Positions 6,894 to 8,554 of a stretch of DNA of 8,554 nt are shown piece after piece. Made by a program: the position numbers and the translations under genes. A model generated the notes under the pieces. The model was not told the DNA's origin. It saw nothing but the letters and a program-made list of their open reading frames with translations, and did no database searches. Where the stretch lies: the NCBI RefSeq assembly GCF_004770995.1, contig NZ_RQHW01000035.1, forward strand, positions 1 to 8,554, written 5' to 3'. This stretch comes from Leptospira idonii (lineage in GTDB: Bacteria > Spirochaetota > Leptospiria > Leptospirales > Leptospiraceae). Each line of letters opens with the position of its first letter. Within the stretch, counting starts at the first letter, position 1.

Positions 6894-6913
6894 GGTATAG
6901 CGTTTACTATACT
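6894..6913. promoter_or_regulatory. Operator 2: second copy of GGTATAG-N6-CTATAC
   Basis: GGTATAG (6894-6900) and CTATACT (6907-6913) with spacer CGTTTA; 13 of the 14 half-site bases match operator 1, while the six-base spacer differs. The start-to-start distance is 33 bp, about three helical turns, so two dimers could bind the same DNA face. Conservation of the half-sites but not the spacer supports function as a protein-binding site. Confidence 0.8.
6908..6913 (+). promoter_or_regulatory. Candidate -10 box (TATACT) for the TetR gene
   Basis: TATACT overlaps the right half of operator 2, so repressor binding would block it and give autoregulation. The -35 at 16-17 bp upstream (TGGTTT region, 6885-6891) is poor. 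The leader would be about 70 bases and contains a T10 run at 6932-6941. Confidence 0.4.
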
Positions 6914-6965
6914 TTTTTCCTTCCTAAATTATTTTTTTTTTGAGTTTTTGAAGGGATCCGAAACC

Positions 6966-7073
6966 ATGAGAGGAAGAGGCTTAGGACTCATTTGCGGCTC
7001 ACAAAAAAAAATCTTCAAAACGAATACCAAAAGTACAAGAATCCTGCCTCGGAAAAAGAAGCGGATATCTTAA
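6966..7073 (+). other. Short 35-codon ORF overlapping the TetR start; possible leader or frameshift entry
   Basis: ATG 6966 follows AAGGGA with a 10-base gap, a better initiation signal than many genes here. Its frame ends at 7073 after 35 codons and is out of frame with the TetR gene. It reads CAA AAA AAA through an A9 run (7003-7011). A -1 slip there enters exactly the TetR frame, which would give a 225-residue regulator starting MRGRGLGLICGSQKK. It could be a leader peptide, a slippage site, or chance. Confidence 0.35.
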
Positions 7074-7642
7074 AAGCAGGGGAGATCCTGTTCGGAGAAA
7101 AAGGTTTCGACGGAACGACTACCAAAGAACTGGCCGCGAAGGCCAAAGTAACGGAAAGAACTCTGTTCAAATATTTTGCCACCAAACAAGAGCTTTATTC
7201 TAGAATTCTATCCGGAATCGTATATGAAGTGGCTTTCGCCGTGCAGATGGTAAAATTAAGAGAGATGTTGGAAGCCAGAAAAACGAAGTTTGCCGATTGG
7301 TATCTTTTTATGATGAAAGATAGAGTCGCAATGGCTCGGGAAAACAGGCATAAAATTCGAATCCTAGTCACCGCCATTTTGCAGGATGCCGATTTTGCCG
7401 AATTTTTCGGGAAGGTATGGAAAGAAAATCTCTACGAACCAGCTTTGGATGCCATTCGTTACTATCAATCTACGGGAGAAATTCGTTCCGATGTGGATGT
7501 GGAAACGTATGTAAGAACCTCATACAGCATCAATATATCCTATTTGCTCTATCGTTTCGTGATCGTTCCTGATCTTCCTGTGGATGACGATGCTGAATTG
7601 AAAAAGATTTTGCACATCATCTCCCAAGGAATTTTGGCTTGA
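6992..7642 (+). CDS. TetR/AcrR-family transcriptional regulator
   Basis: A 216-residue protein, normal for the family. The N-terminal helix-turn-helix spans about residues 22-70: EADILKAGEILFGEKGFDGTTTKELAAKAKVTERTLFKYFATKQELY, with TTTKELAAKAKVTERTLFKYF as the HTH proper. The remaining 140 residues are an all-helical, family-variable ligand and dimerisation domain with no recognisable subtype. The start is TTG 6992, with AGGA at 6983-6986 at good spacing; no ATG lies in frame before the HTH. An alternative start is ATG 6966 with a -1 slip on the A9 run. The two GGTATAG-N6-CTATACC operators upstream are its likely targets, making it an autoregulated repressor of the divergent PhlG-like hydrolase. 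The inducer is probably a small aromatic or ketone substrate of that enzyme (inference). Confidence 0.93.
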   Translation: MRLTKKNLQNEYQKYKNPASEKEADILKAGEILFGEKGFDGTTTKELAAKAKVTERTLFKYFATKQELYSRILSGIVYEVAFAVQMVKLREMLEARKTKFADWYLFMMKDRVAMARENRHKIRILVTAILQDADFAEFFGKVWKENLYEPALDAIRYYQSTGEIRSDVDVETYVRTSYSINISYLLYRFVIVPDLPVDDDAELKKILHIISQGILA

Positions 7643-7660
7643 AGTAAAATCGGTCTATGT

Positions 7661-7686
7661 TATGTTTTTCTCCCATGAAAAACATA
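7661..7686. repeat. Perfect 10-bp inverted repeat enclosing the start codon of the DUF6935-like gene
   Basis: TATGTTTTTC (7661-7670) and GAAAAACATA (7677-7686) are exact reverse complements around the 6-base loop TCCCAT. The ATG at 7675-7677 sits at the loop/3'-arm boundary. A U-G pair (7660/7687) would extend the stem in RNA. No U-tract follows, so a terminator for the TetR gene is unlikely; control of translation is an alternative. Confidence 0.6.
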
Positions 7687-8262
7687 GCTTACGTAGTTTC
7701 CATTTTATCTTTCTCTTTCGGGCTTTCCGCACAAAATCTAACACCTAGACCGGGAGTGATTCTTTCCTCGGTTCCTGCGAATATGCAAGAATTCTCTGCT
7801 TTGCAGTCCCAACTTTCGAAAACTCCGGAAGGGGCGGTGGGTCTTTTGGTTTTAGCCATTCATTTGTACGGCAAAGACCAAACTTTAGGAAACCAAGCTT
7901 TGGTTTCTTCCGTTCTCATTAAAAACAGACAAAAGTCGAATAAGCCGACCGCCTATCAAGGAGAAGATCTGGGAAACGGAGACCGCTTTCTTGTTTCTCA
8001 ATTGGAGAAGTACAAAATGTTAGCCAATGCCTACTTTAAAGGCGCAGAACCGGCTAACAGTTATACTCCTATTCAGCCTTTGACTGTAGAAACTTATACG
8101 AACCCTTATTCGGGAGAAGAATCCAGCGGAACAATCAAACTTTTCGTAGGAAACAAAGGAGCTTCCAGTTTTCGTCCAGTCACAGTATCCAAAGAAAGTG
8201 ACGGAGCTTGGAGAGTGAAAGAATTCAGTTCTCTCTGTGTAGGAATGGCTCCTCCTAAATAA
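7675..8262 (+). CDS. Exported DUF6935-like protein
   Basis: A 195-residue protein from ATG 7675, chosen because it gives a standard signal peptide (MKN, then IAYVVSILSFSFGLSA, cleavage before Gln20). ATG 7657 is in frame and would add MLCFSP. Neither start has a good Shine-Dalgarno. There is no lipobox, so it is periplasmic or secreted rather than a lipoprotein. The mature protein matches the DUF6935 pattern as I remember it: KTPEGAVGLLVLAIHLYGKD (49-68), a central DRFLVSQLEKYKMLANAYFKGAEPANSYTP (103-132), then PLTVETYTNPYSGEESSGTIKLFVGNKGASSFRPVTVSKESDGAWRVKEFSSLCVG (135-190). The family is known to me from spirochaetes and its function is unknown. It lies 32 bp after the TetR gene on the same strand, so read-through is possible, but the start-codon hairpin suggests separate control. 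Confidence 0.85.
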   Translation: MKNIAYVVSILSFSFGLSAQNLTPRPGVILSSVPANMQEFSALQSQLSKTPEGAVGLLVLAIHLYGKDQTLGNQALVSSVLIKNRQKSNKPTAYQGEDLGNGDRFLVSQLEKYKMLANAYFKGAEPANSYTPIQPLTVETYTNPYSGEESSGTIKLFVGNKGASSFRPVTVSKESDGAWRVKEFSSLCVGMAPPK

Positions 8263-8271
8263 ACAAAAAAC

Positions 8272-8284
8272 GTACAATTTGTAC
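8272..8284. repeat. Short palindrome GTACAA-T-TTGTAC
   Basis: Six-base arms flank a single central T. It overlaps the first 3 bases of the following hairpin, so the two structures are mutually exclusive as RNA. It could be a small operator or chance. Confidence 0.35.
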
Positions 8285-8309
8285 AGACGGAGATAAAAAT
8301 CCGTCTGTA
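8282..8309 (+). terminator. Terminator-like hairpin after the DUF6935-like gene
   Basis: TACAGACGGA (8282-8291) and TCCGTCTGTA (8300-8309) form a perfect 10-bp stem around the 8-base loop GATAAAAA, 19 bases after the stop. The downstream U-tract is short (GTTTCC), so termination may be weak. No gene converges from the right within the window. Confidence 0.6.
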
Positions 8310-8446
8310 GTTTCCTGCCTCTGAATCGTGTTCAATCGATAAAATCAATGTCAACATAACAAAACCGATATTTGCGGAAGGATACTGGCTTCCTTTCGTA
8401 TGATATTGGGATTGGTCTCTGTCGGTGCACACTATTAGAGTCAAAA
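8310..8446. other. Intergenic stretch without recognisable features
   Basis: No open reading frame with a plausible start, no RNA gene and no clear promoter hexamers. A weak imperfect hairpin around GGAAG...CTTCC (8376-8393) is not convincing. Promoters for whatever lies to the right of the window may be here. Confidence 0.5.
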
Positions 8447-8554
8447 ATGCATTTCAGATGATTCTTATATTTCTTGCTTTACATTCCCTTTGAATGCAGT
8501 CAATCTTTGAGAGAGGAACAATCGTTATTATATATGCTCATCTCTTCCCTGGAT
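8447..8554 (+). pseudogene. Possible interrupted or truncated 5' end of a small exported-protein gene
   Basis: From ATG 8447 the frame reads MHFR, then TGA (8459-8461), then stays open for 31 codons to the edge: a hydrophobic run FLYFLLYIPFEC followed by SQSLREEQSLLYMLISSLD. That looks like a signal sequence with a cysteine followed by a charged then Leu-rich segment, as in many small spirochaetal lipoproteins, but with an in-frame stop at the point where a TGG would restore it. A TTG at 8474 could start an intact but signal-poor version. The frame is short and cut by the window, so chance is quite possible. Confidence 0.25.

Noticed and set aside
8106..8444. A 112-codon minus-strand frame over the end of the DUF6935-like gene
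   Set aside because: Runs through the terminator-like hairpin, has no Shine-Dalgarno or domain, and is antisense to a well-supported coding region.

Overview
The window looks like chromosomal DNA of a spirochaete, most likely Leptospira or a close relative. This rests on the style of the proteins (a papain-like protease with fibronectin type III domains, a DUF6935-like exported protein, small Leptospira-type hypotheticals), moderate-to-low G+C, and frequent TTG starts. The organism call is inference from protein character; no rRNA or tRNA is present to confirm it.

Layout. (1) Positions 1-4308, minus strand: six tightly packed genes reading right to left. In order they are an OmpR/PhoB-type response regulator, a DUF883 (ElaB/YqjD-like) membrane-anchored coiled-coil protein, a YqjE/holin-X-like two-helix membrane protein, a small charged protein in the yqjK position, a predicted exported protein of unknown function, and a secreted C1 (papain) peptidase with at least four FN3 domains that runs off the left edge. 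Junctions range from 6 bases apart to 4-base overlaps (TTGA and ATGA), so this is very probably one transcription unit. (2) Positions 4372-5122: a plus-strand DUF4279 protein and a minus-strand STAS-like protein whose 3' ends overlap by 53 bp. (3) Positions 5188-6186: epmA (GenX/PoxA), the lysyl-tRNA-synthetase paralogue that modifies elongation factor P. (4) Positions 6191-7642: a PhlG/DAPG-hydrolase-family gene and a divergent TetR-family regulator. They flank two copies of the operator GGTATAG-N6-CTATACC, one extended to a perfect 14-bp-arm inverted repeat. (5) Positions 7675-8262: an exported DUF6935-like protein whose start codon lies in the loop of a perfect 10-bp inverted repeat, followed by a terminator-like hairpin. 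(6) Positions 8310-8554: largely empty, with a possible interrupted or truncated lipoprotein-like reading frame at the right edge.

Two things deserve attention. The first is the six-gene regulator/membrane/protease operon, where a previously unassigned exported protein is translationally coupled to a secreted cysteine protease and could be its cognate inhibitor or chaperone. The second is the self-contained TetR-operator-hydrolase switch, which parallels the phlG/phlF/phlH arrangement of Pseudomonas and has odd translational signals at both genes. No IS elements, CRISPR arrays, tRNA or rRNA genes were seen.
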